A stretch of 64,000 nucleotides of DNA from Flaccisagitta enflata. Taxonomy: Eukaryota; Chaetognatha; Sagittoidea; Aphragmophora. The position numbers were made by a program, and so were the translations under genes. The stretch is from NCBI GenBank assembly GCA_965153355.1, contig OZ231126.1, positions 37,324,001-37,388,000 on the forward strand, read 5' to 3'. Of this stretch, positions 22,882 through 36,127 are shown one piece after another; position 1 is the first letter of the stretch; each line of letters begins with the position of its first letter. The notes beneath the pieces were generated by a model, which was not told the DNA's origin, did no database searches, and saw nothing but the letters and a program-made list of their open reading frames with translations.

Positions 22882-24282
22882 CTGCAGTGTTTGTTTTGGT
22901 GCGGAAAGAGTTTGCGTGGTGTGGATGGTAAAGGAAATTGGGGTGGAAAAGGAGGCGAGGGTGGGGAAAAAGAGATTTTGAAAGTGTGGGAGGAAGGGGA
23001 GGGGGAGTTTGGCGGATATTGGAAAGGGGAGTGGGAGTTGTGGTAAGGGAGAAAGGTGTTGGGGAAGGGGTGAATCGGGTGGGATAAAGGAAGAACAGGA
23101 GTATGTGGGGTGTAGGAGTAGTGACGCATGTTGGTGTTGAGAGAGTGTGAGAGGAGAAAAAAAACATGAAAAAAGAAAAGAAAATGGTAATGAGGCTCTG
23201 AAACATTGAAGGAGAGGGAAAACTAAAGCTAAATAGAAGCAGAATTGAGATTGAAATCAGAAACGGTGCGTTGGTGTCTATTACGCCCTTTTTCATCGAT
23301 AGTCTCGGGGTGGCGTTACTAATACCGTTTTCTATACTGGGAAACAGTGACGTACACTAAGTCGTATCGATTCGCCGATGTAGGTGTGACTTTTTTACTG
23401 TTTGGGTGTGCCGATACGTTTGCCTCTGCTTGAAGTTTATTCGTGGGGGTTATGTACTTATGTTTTTGTTCATCAAAATGCATCTTTAAAGGCGATAACA
23501 GAAAAATCAGACACTCCTTCCTACTGATAGTGATAGGTATTTTGCGGTAATGTTCATTCGTTGATATACCATCGTGGTAATGTAAAGAAATCACGGGAAT
23601 TTCATAAATTCCATCAGTTTTTCTCTTTCATCAATCTTTTGATCACTTTGTTTTCTTTTTTTCTTTCAAGAAAATTTGAGAAAAAAAATTACGGGAATGA
23701 TGAAAAAAACGGGAAGAGAAAAAAAGGGGGAAAAAGGAAATACACACGCTGTTCCATTGCGTCAATTAAAGATAAATCGAGTAATTAACTCGGTAGATGG
23801 AAGCTGATGAAGGCTCATATATCGTGCAAAAAGAGAAAAGAAAATGTCCGATTTCAAGTCTGTTTCTCATCTTAAAATTGATACAAAGAAAACAAAAATG
23901 GGAGTGAGTAGAAAGGAAGAAAGAGAGAACGAAATTGAGAACGAAAAAGAGAGGAAGATGAAAGAAAAAAAGAGGGAAAGCCATGGGCATTGGGCGATGG
24001 GCAGAAGGAAAGCGAGAAGTTTAACAAGATAGAAAAAACAACAGAACAACAGCAGTGATAGATAACAATGAGTCAATGACGACACTATCTATGATCATAT
24101 ATAAGTTGTAACAATAACAGTTGATAAATGAAAACGGCACCGACAGACCGATAGTCAGACATCAATAATTAGAGGATATATATGAATATCGCACTTGGCG
24201 ATATAACTCTAATCTGCTCTTGGTGTAGTCCGTGGATGTTATAAGAATATCAAGCGCGTTCATACAGTTTTTACCTCTTATT

Positions 24283-24345
24283 TTTCTTTTTCTCTTTCTT
24301 TTTCTTTTTCTTTTTCTCTTTCTTTTTCTTCTTCTTCCCTCTCTC
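24283..24345. repeat. (TTTTTC)n pyrimidine tract
   Basis: Low-complexity CTTTTT repeats. From 23000 to 24700 I find no other supported feature. Confidence 0.85.
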
Positions 24346-24825
24346 CTCCCCCCACTCTTTCTCCTTCTGCTTCTTCTCCTCTTAACTGGATGAAAAACAC
24401 GGAAAAGTTTTAGGGGCAAAAATCTGTTCATCATTTCCCCTCCGACTTCCATGGATGAAGAAGCGTAACAAAACCCACATTCATACGCGGTAAATCAGAC
24501 ACCATATTCACTCTCTCCCCCCTCTCTTTCATTAACAGCCAATAGATGAAACCAAAAATGAAGGGAGGTAAAATTACGTTGGTACCAAATTCACTCCTTT
24601 CTATCAAACTTAATCAGTGAGTTGTGATGCTAACCCGGGATTTCAATCAGCGACAAAAAAAAATAAGTGGGGCACTTTTGGACGGTGTTCGTGTCGGACA
24701 GACGCACAGACGTGGTGGAAATTCAGACAACAAGTTTAAGTTCTATGGACACCAACGAAACTACGGTACACACCGGACCCTATAGAATGTTGAAACAATG
24801 AGACGAAATATTTCCACTCATTCAC

Positions 24826-24919
24826 CTCTATCGTATTTCCACTAAAAAGCAAGATGCCCCAAGCAAGAACTCCAGCTAGAATTACGAAGATTTTCACGCC
24901 TCTCTGATTGAGACTTCGC
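24826..24919 (-). CDS. Probable exon with a membrane helix
   Basis: The minus-strand acceptor GGGTTTTCAG precedes 24919 and the donor GAG|GTGAAT follows 24826. The 94-nt exon enters in phase 2 and leaves in phase 0. The peptide is about 31 residues: SLNQRG, then a hydrophobic stretch VKIFVILAGVLAWGILLFSG, then NTIE, consistent with one transmembrane segment. The protein is not identified. It lies on the same strand as the polyalanine exon, but phases do not join directly (0 out, 1 in), so a shared gene is unproven. Confidence 0.45.
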
Positions 24920-24959
24920 CTGAAAACCCGGGGTGGACATAGCAGTACGGCGGGAGGCA

Positions 24960-25157
24960 AGTTGTTGATATTGTTGTTGTTATTGTTTTATTTATTGTTG
25001 TTGTTATTTGCTATTTAAGTTATATTTATTTATTATTTTATTTATTTATTTATTATTTATTTATTGTTATTTATTTATTTGTTTATTTATTTATTTGTAT
25101 TGTTGTCATTGTCATTGTCACGTTGTCGTTGTGTGTTAGTTGTTGTTGTTGTTGTTG

Positions 25158-25221
<64 letters not shown>

Positions 25222-25222
25222 A
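24960..25222. repeat. (TTG)n / (TTTA)n / (TC)n microsatellites
   Basis: Degenerate TTG and TTTA repeats to about 25155, then (TC)32 at 25158-25220. Confidence 0.9.
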
Positions 25223-25357
25223 TATATATATATATCTCTTTTTCTCACTCTAGCTCATAATTTCTCTCCTTATCTCAATTGATTTTAACCAAAATATTTC
25301 TAGTAAATTTTGTTATACAAGAATAAAGTAAGGCAACCTCCGACTTCGAAATTTCAG

Positions 25358-25437
25358 CGATGGTTTATTCCGAAAAACGTTTCACAAATATTTATTCTGA
25401 ACAAAAATTCCTCATCTGTTCTGCATCAATAGCAGAT
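25358..25437 (+). CDS. Possible small exon
   Basis: AATTTCAG ends at 25357 and GAT|GTAAGC begins at 25438. Only one frame is open (phase 1 in, phase 0 out; 26 codons starting MVYSEKRFTNIYSEQ). The splice signals are good; the peptide is unrecognised. A short minisatellite of GTCGCACTACTTCCAC follows at 25547-25617. Confidence 0.3.
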
Positions 25438-26363
25438 GTAAGCAACACCTGTCTCGTCTTCTGCAACCCCTCTAACCTTTACCCCCTCTCTCCTCTTACT
25501 CTCTTCCTTTGCCAACCATTTCTACTCCGCTTGTATCCCAAATGAGTGTCGCACTACTTCCACTACTTCCACCTCTGTCGCACTACTTCCACCCCTGTCG
25601 CACTACTTCCACCCCTGTCCTTCTCCTTATTCAAAAAATCCTACATGTTTTGTCGATCAGCCGCCTTCTTCTTGCCTTTATTTGCTCATTTCGTATTCCT
25701 CAGCAGTTACAATATCATGTCACTATCTGCCACTGGCTAAGCCAAGTCAGGCAGCAAATACACCCCATCATCCCAAAGATTAAAGCCTTTTTCCCTGTCA
25801 GCAATATCGGGATGCCATCGTCATTCTTTTCTCATTGCTTTTATTTCAATCATTTCACCCCAGTTTCGCGGCGCGATATCGAACTCGTGTTCAGCTGTCT
25901 GCTTTACGCGCCTGTGGATTTCTTTCTTTGTATATATTTATCATAGTGCAAGCCTACAGTATCTTTTACTGACAGTTTTAAAAGAATGAAACAGGAAAGT
26001 AGAGGAAGATGGGTAGAAGATAGAAACAAGAAGACAGAATCATAAAGCAAGGTCTAAATGAACAAACCAATCTTATACCTCAGAAATTTCGGTTTAACAA
26101 TAAATCTTTCAAAATTTTATCGCTGCAGAGCTAATATGAGATAGCAGGACAACCTCGTGGGGAATATTAAATTATTCTGACAATGTAGTAGTTTCAAATT
26201 CAAAATGTGGATAACAGGTCAATTTCAAGATCATAAATATATAACGAAACTGTCGTGGATGATCACCTTCTCATGCGTTCATTAGCATGGTTAATCGAGA
26301 GTTATTCCATTAATTCATACATCAGTTTGTTGGTCTGCCACCCATGTCTATTCTTCTATGCCA

Positions 26364-26373
26364 NNNNNNNNNN
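26364..26373. other. Assembly gap (10 N)
   Basis: Ten Ns. The sequence resumes with CGTAGCACGCGACTAAAAA, the right half of a hairpin terminus, so the break lies in such an element. 25620-26360 and 26400-26900 hold nothing I can support. Confidence 0.95.
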
Positions 26374-26924
26374 CGTAGCACGCGACTAAAAACGGGTCAC
26401 TTCTACCAAATAACAGGTCACTTCTACATAGGGGAACCCGTTCTTATTTCCTATACGCAGTATTACGCATTCTGCGCCATGAGACAGACAGACAAACACG
26501 AAGAGAGCAAAAGATGAAATAAAAGGAAAAAATAAACACAAAACTGATGAAATAAAAAGAGAAAAAAAATCAAAAACAACAAACCATCCTTTACGACATT
26601 TCCAGTTGGCGATAGCTGCCATTACTGACGTTATTAGGGGAAGCTCAAAAATTCGATGTCACTTTAATGAAAATCATTTTTGAAGCAGGCTTAATTAGGC
26701 ATTTCTAAAAGCAAATGTTAAATAGAATATCAATCGGGTTCATTTCTAAGGTATAAAAGACAGCGTTTAAAAATCATAAAACAAATTGGGTAGTGAATAG
26801 AAATCTCATAGATTATTGAAAAAAAATGATACTGATGCATATATTAACCATGCCATGTCCCATTCTCTTCATCCTTTTCATATGAAAACAAAACAGGTTC
26901 TATCAGAACATGAACTCCAGAAAA

Positions 26925-27043
26925 AACAAGGCTAGATACACAGCAGTCGCAGGACGGTTGAGCAGGGGCAGTAATTAAAAAAACGCTCGCATTTCATAAA
27001 ATTTGACCGGAACGGCAAGGCGTTGAGTCGCGTGTCCGCGAAA
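26925..27043 (+). repeat. Hairpin-ended element, short and truncated
   Basis: AACAAGGCTAGATACACAGC ... AACGGCAAGGCGTTGAGTCGCGTGTCCGCG, then AAAA. It resembles 50462-50612 and 54969-55146, but the final ACT is lost. Confidence 0.7.
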
Positions 27044-27106
27044 AAGAAGGAGAAGAAGAGGAATAAAAAGAAGAAGAAGAAGAAGAAGAAGAAAAAAAAA
27101 GAACAA

Positions 27107-29060
27107 GTCATCCAAGGATCGCACATGGTCAGCGGTACCTAATGCCCTGCTTGGAGTGATTAGCTGAAGAATTGGAGTGAGAGCAGGGCAGCGGCCCCAA
27201 AGGACACAGGAGTGAATTTCCAGACGTACTGAGAGGGCATATTTGAGGCCTTGGTAGCAACTTCCCATGTTATTCAATAGGAATTTTGCATTTTTTCAAC
27301 TTCTCGTCAATTTACCATGTAATTCAATGGGAATTTTGCATTTTTCTCAATTTTCATTAATTTTCTTTGACAGCATGCCCACGAAGCCAACATTCAGGGT
27401 ATCAAAATAGGTCAAAATAGAAAACATACATCAGTGAATATAGAAAAACAAGTGAATAAAAGTGATTGAGATAGAACATGCATGATATTTGAAAGCAAAA
27501 TTTGCATCCATTTAGCAAGAGACTCAGATTCAGCTTATATAACTGAGAAAGATTTACTGAAAATTTCTACAAATTTCCAGGCCTGTATATTCTTGAGTTT
27601 CCCCCCCCCCCTCCTGTGGGGGGGGGGAGGAAATCAAAGGGTCTGGAAATGGGGAAGGAAATAGAGAAAATAGTCGCAAAAGCGTTAGATGGTCAGCGGT
27701 ACCCGTGCCCTGCCTAAGTTGGTTGTGGTTGAAGTTGAGGGGGGAGCAGGACAGCGGCCCCAAAGGGGTCGATGACCTATGCTTTCACACATATGGGGAT
27801 TTTCTCCTCCTTCTCTCCTCCCTCCCTCCTCCTCCTGCCCTCCTCAAATCCCAGTCTCGGGAGTAATTAAATCCAGTCTCGAGGCCCAACTCCCAGTCTT
27901 GCTCCAAATCCCAGCCTCAAGGCCCAAATCCTGTGCCTAAAGGCTAAACCTAGCCTGGAGGCTGAAGATTTAGACGCAAAAGCGTCAGATGGTCAGCGGT
28001 ACCCGTTGCCCCTATGTGAGTGTATGCAGGTGTGAGGTGGTTAGAGGAGCAGCGGCCCCAAAGGGGCCAATGACCTATGCTGTTTTTATTGAGCAGCGGC
28101 CCCAAAGGGGACGGAGTCCTGTAGAACACAGGGGGACTTTTGTTCGTCATTCTGTCCGTCCGTTTGTCCCTGCATCCCCCCCAAGGCCCTCTCAGGCCTA
28201 ACATCTGCCCTCTCAGGCCTGAAATTTACCCTCTCAGGCCTGAAATCTGCTCTCAGGCTTTGAATCTGCCCTCTCAAGCCTGAAATCTGCCCTATCAGGC
28301 CTGAAATCTTTCCTCTCAGGCCTGAAATCTGCCCTCACAGATTCATGGTCTGAGAGGGCAGATTTCAGGCCTGAGATGGTAAATTTCAGGCCTGAGAGGG
28401 CAGATTTTGGCCCTGAGAGGGCCTGGGGGAAACGGATGGATGGGCAGACGGACGAAATGACAAATGAAAGTCTCCCTGTGTTCTACAGGACTTTGTCCCC
28501 TTCGGGGCCGCTGCCCTGCTTCATCTCACTCCATTTCACAATCACGCAAAGCAGGGCAATGGGTATCGCTGACCACATATTGCCCTTGGGCGACCTGTTT
28601 GAGCTTCAAGGCTGGAATTAGGGCCTGGAGACTGGGATATGAGCTTTGCGGCTGGGATTTGAGCCTTAGGGCTGGAATTTGAGCCTCAAGCTGGTATTTG
28701 AGCCTCAAGGCTGGGATTTGAGCCTCGAGGCTGGGATTTGAGCCTGGAGACTAAGATTTGAGCCTCAAGACTGGGATTTGAGCTTTGAGGCTGGGGGTTT
28801 GAGCCTTTAGGCTGGAATTTGAGCCAAGGCTGGATTTGAGCCCAGGATGGGATTTGAGCCCTGAAGATCTGAGTGGGACTGGGATCTGAGCCTCAAGGCT
28901 AGTTTTGGGCCTGAGACCAGGATTGGGCCTCGAGACTAGAATTGGGGTCTTGACGGGGGGGGGGGGGAGGATGGAGAAGAAGAAGGAGAAGGAGAGGAAG
29001 AAGAAATTTCCCCTGTGTGAAAGCATAGGTCATCGGCCCCTTTGGGGCCGCTAACCAGAA
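27107..29060. repeat. Cluster of GCGGCCCC-type palindromic elements
   Basis: Repeated modules: GTCAGCGGTACCCG at about 27129, 27693 and 27990 and inverted near 28565; GCAGCGGCCCCAAAGGGG at about 27750, 28050 and 28095 and inverted near 28500 and 29030. There is one symmetrical unit, 28086-28520, with its centre near 28342 and internal copies of CTCTCAGGCCTGAAATCTGC. A second array, 28600-28930, consists of GAGGCTGGGATTTGAGCCT. G/C homopolymers occur at 27600-27628 and 28956-28970. Confidence 0.8.
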
Positions 29061-29129
29061 GCGGAGATGCAACAATGACAGTCATGGGCAGACTTAGAGG
29101 CGTTTCTCAATGTTCAGGGATTTCAGGAG

Positions 29130-29475
29130 GCAAAAGCGTTAGATGGTCAGCGGTCCCCGTTGTCCCTAAGTGAGTGTATGAGGGTGTGAGATGGAGAGAG
29201 GGGCAGCGGCCCCGAAGGAGCCGATGACCTATGCTGTTTTTATTAGAGCCTGGAGGCTGGAATAGGGGCCTTGAAGCTGGGATTTGAGCCTCAAGGTTGG
29301 AATTGGAGCCTCAAGGCTGGGATTTGGGCCTTGAGGCTGGGATTTGGGCCTTGAGGCTGGGATTTGGGTCTCGAGGCTGAAAGTGGGGGGGGTATGAAGG
29401 AGAAGGAGAAGGAGGAGGAGAAATTTGCCCTGTGTGAAAGCATAGGTCATTGGCCCCTTCGGGGCTGCTGCCCAA
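29130..29475. mobile_element. GCGGCCCC-type palindromic element, compact copy
   Basis: The left terminus (about 29202-29236: GGGCAGCGGCCCCGAAGGAG, then GATGACCTATGCT) is mirrored at about 29437-29473 (AGCATAGGTCATTGG, CCCCTTCGGGGCTGCTGCCC). The interior is a GAGGCTGGGATTTGGGCCTT array plus (GGA)n. Confidence 0.75.
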
Positions 29476-29726
29476 AAAGGAAATTTGGAGAAAATATAAC
29501 TTTTTACAGTACCAAATCATAAAACTCAATTAGTAAAACACAATTTAAGACTTTTTAAACCTTAACTGCCTAGTTTTATTGCTATATGGGGAAGAAAATC
29601 ATGGATATAAAAACACGACGCGACGCGTCGCGGGGAAGAAAATCAAAGGCAGGGGGGGGAAAAAAATCAAAAGCGACTCAAGAATATACACCCCTGCAAA
29701 TTTCTTTTTTGTCACTGACAAGGGGT

Positions 29727-29828
29727 TGGTCGAAATTATAAGTTTGCAATGAAAAAATGAAAAAACAAAGAACATAGTTCTCTTGCCAAATTGTTTTTAG
29801 AGAGAACTATGTTTTTAAAATTTCGACC
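29727..29828. repeat. Small foldback sequence
   Basis: Outer arms GGTCGAAATT and AATTTCGACC, inner arms AACATAGTTCTCT (29771-29783) and AGAGAACTATGTT (29801-29813). Confidence 0.65.
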
Positions 29829-30276
29829 TCAGAAAATAGAAAAAAAATGTCAACAAAATTTTACTAGAAATCAGCATTTTCCTTCCATTTTCCATGAGAA
29901 TTGCTTATCAAAAGGCGATTTAAAGCGTAAAATATGAAAAAGACGTACATATCAAGTGTATCCAGTGACAACTTGAGCAATGAAAACATTTGCGGTTGGA
30001 TGATTAGTCCATTATTGATTCAAAAGTGGGGTGAAGCACTTCATTTTTCCCTGGCAGATTTGATGTCCTTTGTTATTGAATGGGAATCATGCAATTTTTC
30101 ACTTTTTTGTAAATTTTTTTTTCTTACTCAATGGGAAGCTTTTATTTTGTCAATTCCCCATGTCATCCAATAAAATTTGAGGCTTGAGAAGCGGGGGGGG
30201 GGACGTACAGACGTCTGGAAGTTCACCCTTGTGTCCTACAGTCCCACAGGACCCTTTGGGGCGGCTGCCAAAAAAG

Positions 30277-30507
30277 AACAAGGCCCGATACACAGCCAAT
30301 CAGTAGTCGCTGCTGGTGGGCAGCGTCAGTAATGTGCGTGGACAGGGGCAGTATGTGGGTGGGCGGGGGCCATATTGAGGCCAGGCAGGAGCTGATTTCG
30401 CATCATCTAAAATTTCGCATCATCTAAAATTTCGCATCATCTAAAATTTCACATTACGGAAAGACACTCAGAGCCTCTATAGAGTGGCTTAGGCAGCGAC
30501 TAAAAAG
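30277..30507 (+). repeat. Hairpin-ended element with internal 18-bp repeats
   Basis: AACAAGGCCCGATACACAGCC start; three copies of CTAAAATTTCGCATCAT at about 30400-30455; terminus AGCCTCTATAG...GCGACTAAAAAG. From 29830 to 30270 no feature is seen apart from the GGACCCTTTGGGGCGGCTGCC module at about 30250. Confidence 0.55.
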
Positions 30508-30660
30508 AAAAAGAAAAAGAAAAAAAGATAGAAAAAGAAAAAATAACAAGAAAAAGAGGAAGAAGAAGAAGAAGAAGAAGAAGAAGAAGAAAGAGAAAAA
30601 GAAAAAGAAAAAGAAAAAGAAAAAGAAAAAGAAAAAGAAAAAGAAAAAGAAGAAAAATAG
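30508..30660. repeat. (GAA)n and (GAAAAA)n tract
   Basis: Purine-only microsatellite; poly-Phe frames on the minus strand are artefacts. Confidence 0.9.
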
Positions 30661-30962
30661 GAAGATAGGAAAGAAGAAAAGGGAAAAGAGAAAAAAGAAG
30701 ATAAAGAGGAAGAAGATGACCTTAGACAATACTGATGACGGTGATACCGATGATTCCCATTTTTCGATCAAAATTATGACGAACGTTAACCAGATCCCAA
30801 TAGGTCATTTCCACAATAAACCGGCCCAGCTGAAAATCATGATGTAACAGGTAAAAAGATTATTTTTATTATGCTAATCCTTTTTGTCATGATGGAAGCT
30901 GCTGTAACACATTATTTGAGATTCAGTGCCTAGCCTTCATACTTGAAATTTTGATAAGCCAT

Positions 30963-31264
30963 GTAGTCTATGGACATTACGGTATTTGTAGATATGTCAG
31001 CAGCTTGGTATATCTCAACCCCTTGAGATTACTCATTCTGGGATATTGTAACCTGTTGAAATCTTTCATTTTGGCACATTTCAACGCGTTGAGATCTCTC
31101 ATTCTACTGAGATAAATCTTGGACATGAGAGATCTCAACATGTTGAAATGTGCCAGAATGAGAAATCTCAACGGGTTGAAATATCCCAGAATGAGTGATC
31201 TCAAGAGGTTGAGATATACCAAACAGCTGACATATCTACAAATACCGTTTTGTCCACTGACTGT
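30963..31264. mobile_element. Foldback element with near-perfect arms and nested palindromes
   Basis: Left arm 30963-31107 and right arm 31119-31264 pair almost base for base around an 11-bp centre. Each arm contains three diverged copies of a 33-35-bp unit built on TCAAC(C/G)CGTTGAGAT plus CTCATTCTGGGA. No coding frame. 31270-31860 holds nothing recognised. Confidence 0.85.
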
Positions 31265-32094
31265 ATGTTGAAAAGAATAGACGAAAATCATCGCCTTTTT
31301 GATGTCACACTGATGTCACACTCGAAACCACTACAAAAAAGATATCAAAAAATCTTTAAGCTTACTGAACTATAGGTCATTTTTGTTCAATTGTAATCTT
31401 TAAAGAAGAGCTAAAGATTTTATGGCGACAAATTATCATTTACTATGAAAAAATTTTACTATTAGCTGATTTGTCAAAAATGATGATTTATTTGATTTTG
31501 ACATATAGTAGCATACTATATTTTGAATGGCAATATTTTAGATATTATTGAAAATTCGTTTTCCCCCTTTAGTACAGACATGACCCAAGTTACATGCAAA
31601 ATTTCAGACCTTAATGTCAATTCTAGCTGGAGATATTGATTTTTGAAGAGAGTGTCCTAATGTGTTACACTTAGGTTACTCTGGTTATGATAAAAATCAA
31701 CAAAGTTGAACACACTTTAAGTATTAGAATATTTTTTTTTATATAATCTAAGATAGTATCAAATTCTGAGCATAAGGCTCAAATTTCAAGCCATTACGTG
31801 CGACCATTATGAAATTATGACATTTTTATCAATGTTAACAAATTCAGGCACCTAATTTTCGCCAGTCTAGTTTATTGTGGAAGCTGCCAAAGTGAGTGCC
31901 AATAACGATGAAGACGAGGATGCAAAAATTGACAATGGTGATGATGATATGAAAGCGTGGATAAGAATTTCCTACGTTTTTATTATCATTATCATTTTCA
32001 TTTTCATTTTCATTTTCATTTTCTTTTTTTTTTCCATTATTATTTTTTGTTTTATTTACATTTTATTTTTTCTTGATGTTTCAACTTTTGTTGT

Positions 32095-32656
<562 letters not shown>

Positions 32657-32721
32657 AAGCTGAAAGGCAAAAACGATTTCTAATAAAAGAAACAACAAGA
32701 GTCCCTTCCCCGATAATTCCT

Positions 32722-32722
<1 letters not shown>

Positions 32723-32804
<82 letters not shown>

Positions 32805-32934
32805 AAAGTCTAATCATTCCCCGCCGCTTAGCCAGGTTCATAAAAGTCGATGTTTGCTCGCAGCTTTAATTCAACAAAACTTTAGAATCTGCGTTGATCA
32901 GGACCTTTGAAGTTGCCTGAGTGAGTTTGTGTTC

Positions 32935-32998
<64 letters not shown>
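32723..32998. repeat. Two (CT)n microsatellites
   Basis: 32723-32801 and about 32936-32997, separated by 130 bp of unique sequence. Confidence 0.95.
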
Positions 32999-32999
<1 letters not shown>

Positions 33000-33049
33000 A
33001 ATTTTGGTTCACCGCACTTTTCCTTGAGGAGAACTAACGGACAAAACAG

Positions 33050-33532
33050 GGGCAATATGTGGTCAGCGATACCCGTTGCCCTGCTTTGCATGATTGTATA
33101 TTGAAGTGAGGGGAAGCAGGGCAGCAGCCCCGAAGGAGACGAAGTCCTGTAAAATACAGGGGGACTTTCGTTCGGCTGTCTGTCCTTTCATTTGTCTGTC
33201 TGTCCCCCCCAGGCACTCTCAGGACTGAAATCTGCCCACTCAGGCCTTGAATCTGAGAGGGTAGATTCAAGGCCTGAGAGGTCCTGAGAGGGCAGATTTC
33301 AGGTCTAAGAGAGCAGATTTCAGGCCTGAGAGGGCAGATTTAAGGCCTGAGAAGGGAAATCAAGGCCTGAGAGGGCAGATTTCAGTCCTGAGAGGGTAGA
33401 TTTCAGCTCTGAGAGGGCAGATTTCATGCCTGAGAGGGCCTGGGGGACGCACGGATGTACGAACAAACAAACGGACGAATGAAAGTCCCCCTGTATTCTA
33501 CAGGACTTTGTCCCCTTCGGGGCCGCTGCCCA
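33050..33532. mobile_element. GCGGCCCC-type palindromic element, complete
   Basis: It begins GCAATATGTGGTCAGCGATA with CCCGTTGCCCTGC. The left terminus GGCAGCAGCCCCGAAGGAG (about 33119) and AAGTCCTGTAAAATACAGGG mirror the right terminus (about 33487-33530: CCCCTGTATTCTACAGGAC, CCCCTTCGGGGCCGCTGCCC). The interior is an array of GGCCTGAGAGGGCAGATTTC. Confidence 0.8.
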
Positions 33533-35584
33533 AAAAGGAAGGAATGGAAGGAAAAACAAAAGGCAAAAAAAAAGATGAGGAGAAAAACGGAGAAGTAGTC
33601 CAAATGAAAGAAAGAAAGAAAGAAAGAAAGAAAAAAAAGAAGGATGGAAAGAAAGACATAAAGACGTATAATGACACGCGTTGTTGTTGTTTTTGTTGTT
33701 GTTGTTCTTTTTGGTTATTTTTGTTGTTATTCATGTTCACTTTTGGGAAAAAGTTAAATTAACTTTTGCAAGCTATTGGCAAGACTCGAGATTCGCCGGG
33801 CCAACTATAAGAAATATGTCCACATTCTGTCACACTGATTTTACACTTAACTATGGCAAAATAAAAAAAAAACAGTAATTTTCAAAATGATTTCGTGGGC
33901 TCATTTTTTTAGGGCAGCTTTATAATTTTCTAGACGGTGATAGTTTGTCAAATTTGCTACCTAGCAAAGAAATCAGATTTTGAAAAAGTTGATTTTTGCG
34001 CCCGTAGCATTGATTTTTGCAAAATTTGTTTATTGAACAATTGCCAAGTTGGTTTCAGTTTCAGTTGAGATGTTACTTTGAAAATTAAGTGTGAGCAACT
34101 ATACGCCGAACCAGCACAGTATTGTACAGGGCACAGTATGTCAAAAATGGGGAAACAAAAAACGCCAAACTAAATCTTTAGTCTATATGAATCATATTAA
34201 CCAGCCATAGGATGATATCTTGACCGGAAGTAGGTGCCCACTATGTAATCGGCCAGACTCAGGCTGTGGGAGCTCAAACAGTCAATTTAGCTAAAATTGA
34301 AAAATGCAAAAATTGATGAAACAATGATTGAAACTGAAGTGTATTGGTTCATAAGGAAAGGACCCATTACAATTTTGGCTCATATTTTGCATTTGGGGGG
34401 GCTCAAGGGGTCTAAAAACCCTATTATTGGGGCGATTTTTGTTAAAAATAAGGGTACCTTTTGACTTATTATTTTTTTAAAACATACTACACCCTGACAT
34501 TAAGGCTTTATTGATGATGGAAATGCAAGAGGAGACTTTAAGGTTTCATAATCAGGTCTCCATTTATATGTACACCTCATATTTTTTTGTCAGTACAACA
34601 AAATGCATTTTTCTAAAATGAACGAGTAACTTCGCATTATAATCCTATGGAGGGGGGAAGAGCAAAAAATACAGTTTTATTTTTTTTTAGCTATGTACAC
34701 CCTGGACTTAAGGTGATTTTTTTTAGCAATTCTTACCCTTTGGTGATGGCCTACTAGGGACTAGTTTCCATTTCTATGTACACCTCACCAATTTGGAGAT
34801 ATTGCACCTTGCTATTTTCCCCATTTCCAGCATGAGGATTTGGGAATGGACGCCATTGGAAATAGCTTTTTCAGACCTACTTTTTTGGGTAAATCTTTGG
34901 ATAAAAGGTTTTTTATACAGAATTACAGATAAACTAATGTTGATAATAAGTCACAGGTTTAGGATGAGGTGGTTGAAGTATGTAAGGAGGAGGAGGAGGA
35001 GGAGGAGGACAAGGGAGAAAGCAAGGTTGCAACCATAAAACTTTTTGTTCTAGACTTATTTTCAAGATATTTGTGTAGGTTTGCAAGCAAATGAGTGGGA
35101 CTACATGATTAAAGAGGTGGAAAAGGAGGAGGAGGAGGAGAAGGAGGAGGGGGAGAAGAAGAAAGAGAAGAAGAAGAAGTAAAAAATGGAAAAGTAGACC
35201 GAAAATCAAGCAAATTGGTGATTTAATCTCATTTTTTCATATGTTTTAATGAAGGTTGGTGAAGGAAGTTTGTTTTATATAAATTGTAAAGGGTTGAGGT
35301 GGTGGTAGTTTTAGAGGTGGCGGAGGTTGAGGAGGAAGAGGAGGAGGAAGGGGAGGTGGAAATAACCAAACTTTTTTTAGCCCTGCTTTAAAGCTAATTA
35401 GATAGTAGGTTAAAAGCAAATATGAAGGGTTAAAAGAGGATGAGGAGGAGGAGGAGGAGGAAGAAGAGGAGGAGGGACAAGTGAATATCAAAACCTCTAT
35501 AATGTTATGATCCCTTTCCTACATCTCTTCTCAACTTGGCCCAAGCAAGGTTGAACATGGGCATGAACATATCATTTTAGAATT

Positions 35585-36127
35585 AACAAGGCCGGATACA
35601 CGGGCCAAGATGGTGCGCCGAGCGTTATTAATTCATAGCTATTCCTAGCTCCATCAGACCTATCCCTAGCTCTATCAGACCATTCCTAGCTCTATCAGAC
35701 CTATTCCGCCGGGCGTTATTAATCCATAGCTATCCCTAGCTCCATCAGACCTATCCCTAGCTTTATCAGACCATTCCTAGCTCTATCAGACCTATCCCGA
35801 GCTCTATCAGGCCTATCCCGAGCTCTATCAGACCTTTCCCGAGCTCCATCAGACCTATCTCCAGCTCTACCAGACCTATCCTAAGACCTTTCCAACCTAT
35901 CACCAGTCCTATCCAACCTATCACCAGACCTATCCGACCTATCCCCAGCTCTATCAGACCTAACCGTAGCTGATTATATTATTGAGTAAATTGACGAGTA
36001 TCGTTTATGATGAGCGAAATAAGATTTCTATTGATTTCAAACATTTTTAGCGATTTTTCATTTGAGCGTGACCGACGGATGGATGGACGGATAGAGCTTC
36101 TTATAGAGGTGCTATGGCGCATCTAAG
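35585..36127 (+). repeat. Hairpin-ended element with internal 20-bp array
   Basis: 5' AACAAGGCCGGATACACGGG; internal array 35630-35960 of CCTAGCTCTATCAGACCTAT; then ACCGACGGATGGATGGACGG and the terminus AGGTGC-TATGGC-GCATCT (36107-36124). Confidence 0.75.

Noticed and set aside
22571-22981. 136-residue plus-strand glycine-rich frame
   Set aside because: Antisense to the polyalanine exon, which has consistent splice sites on the minus strand.
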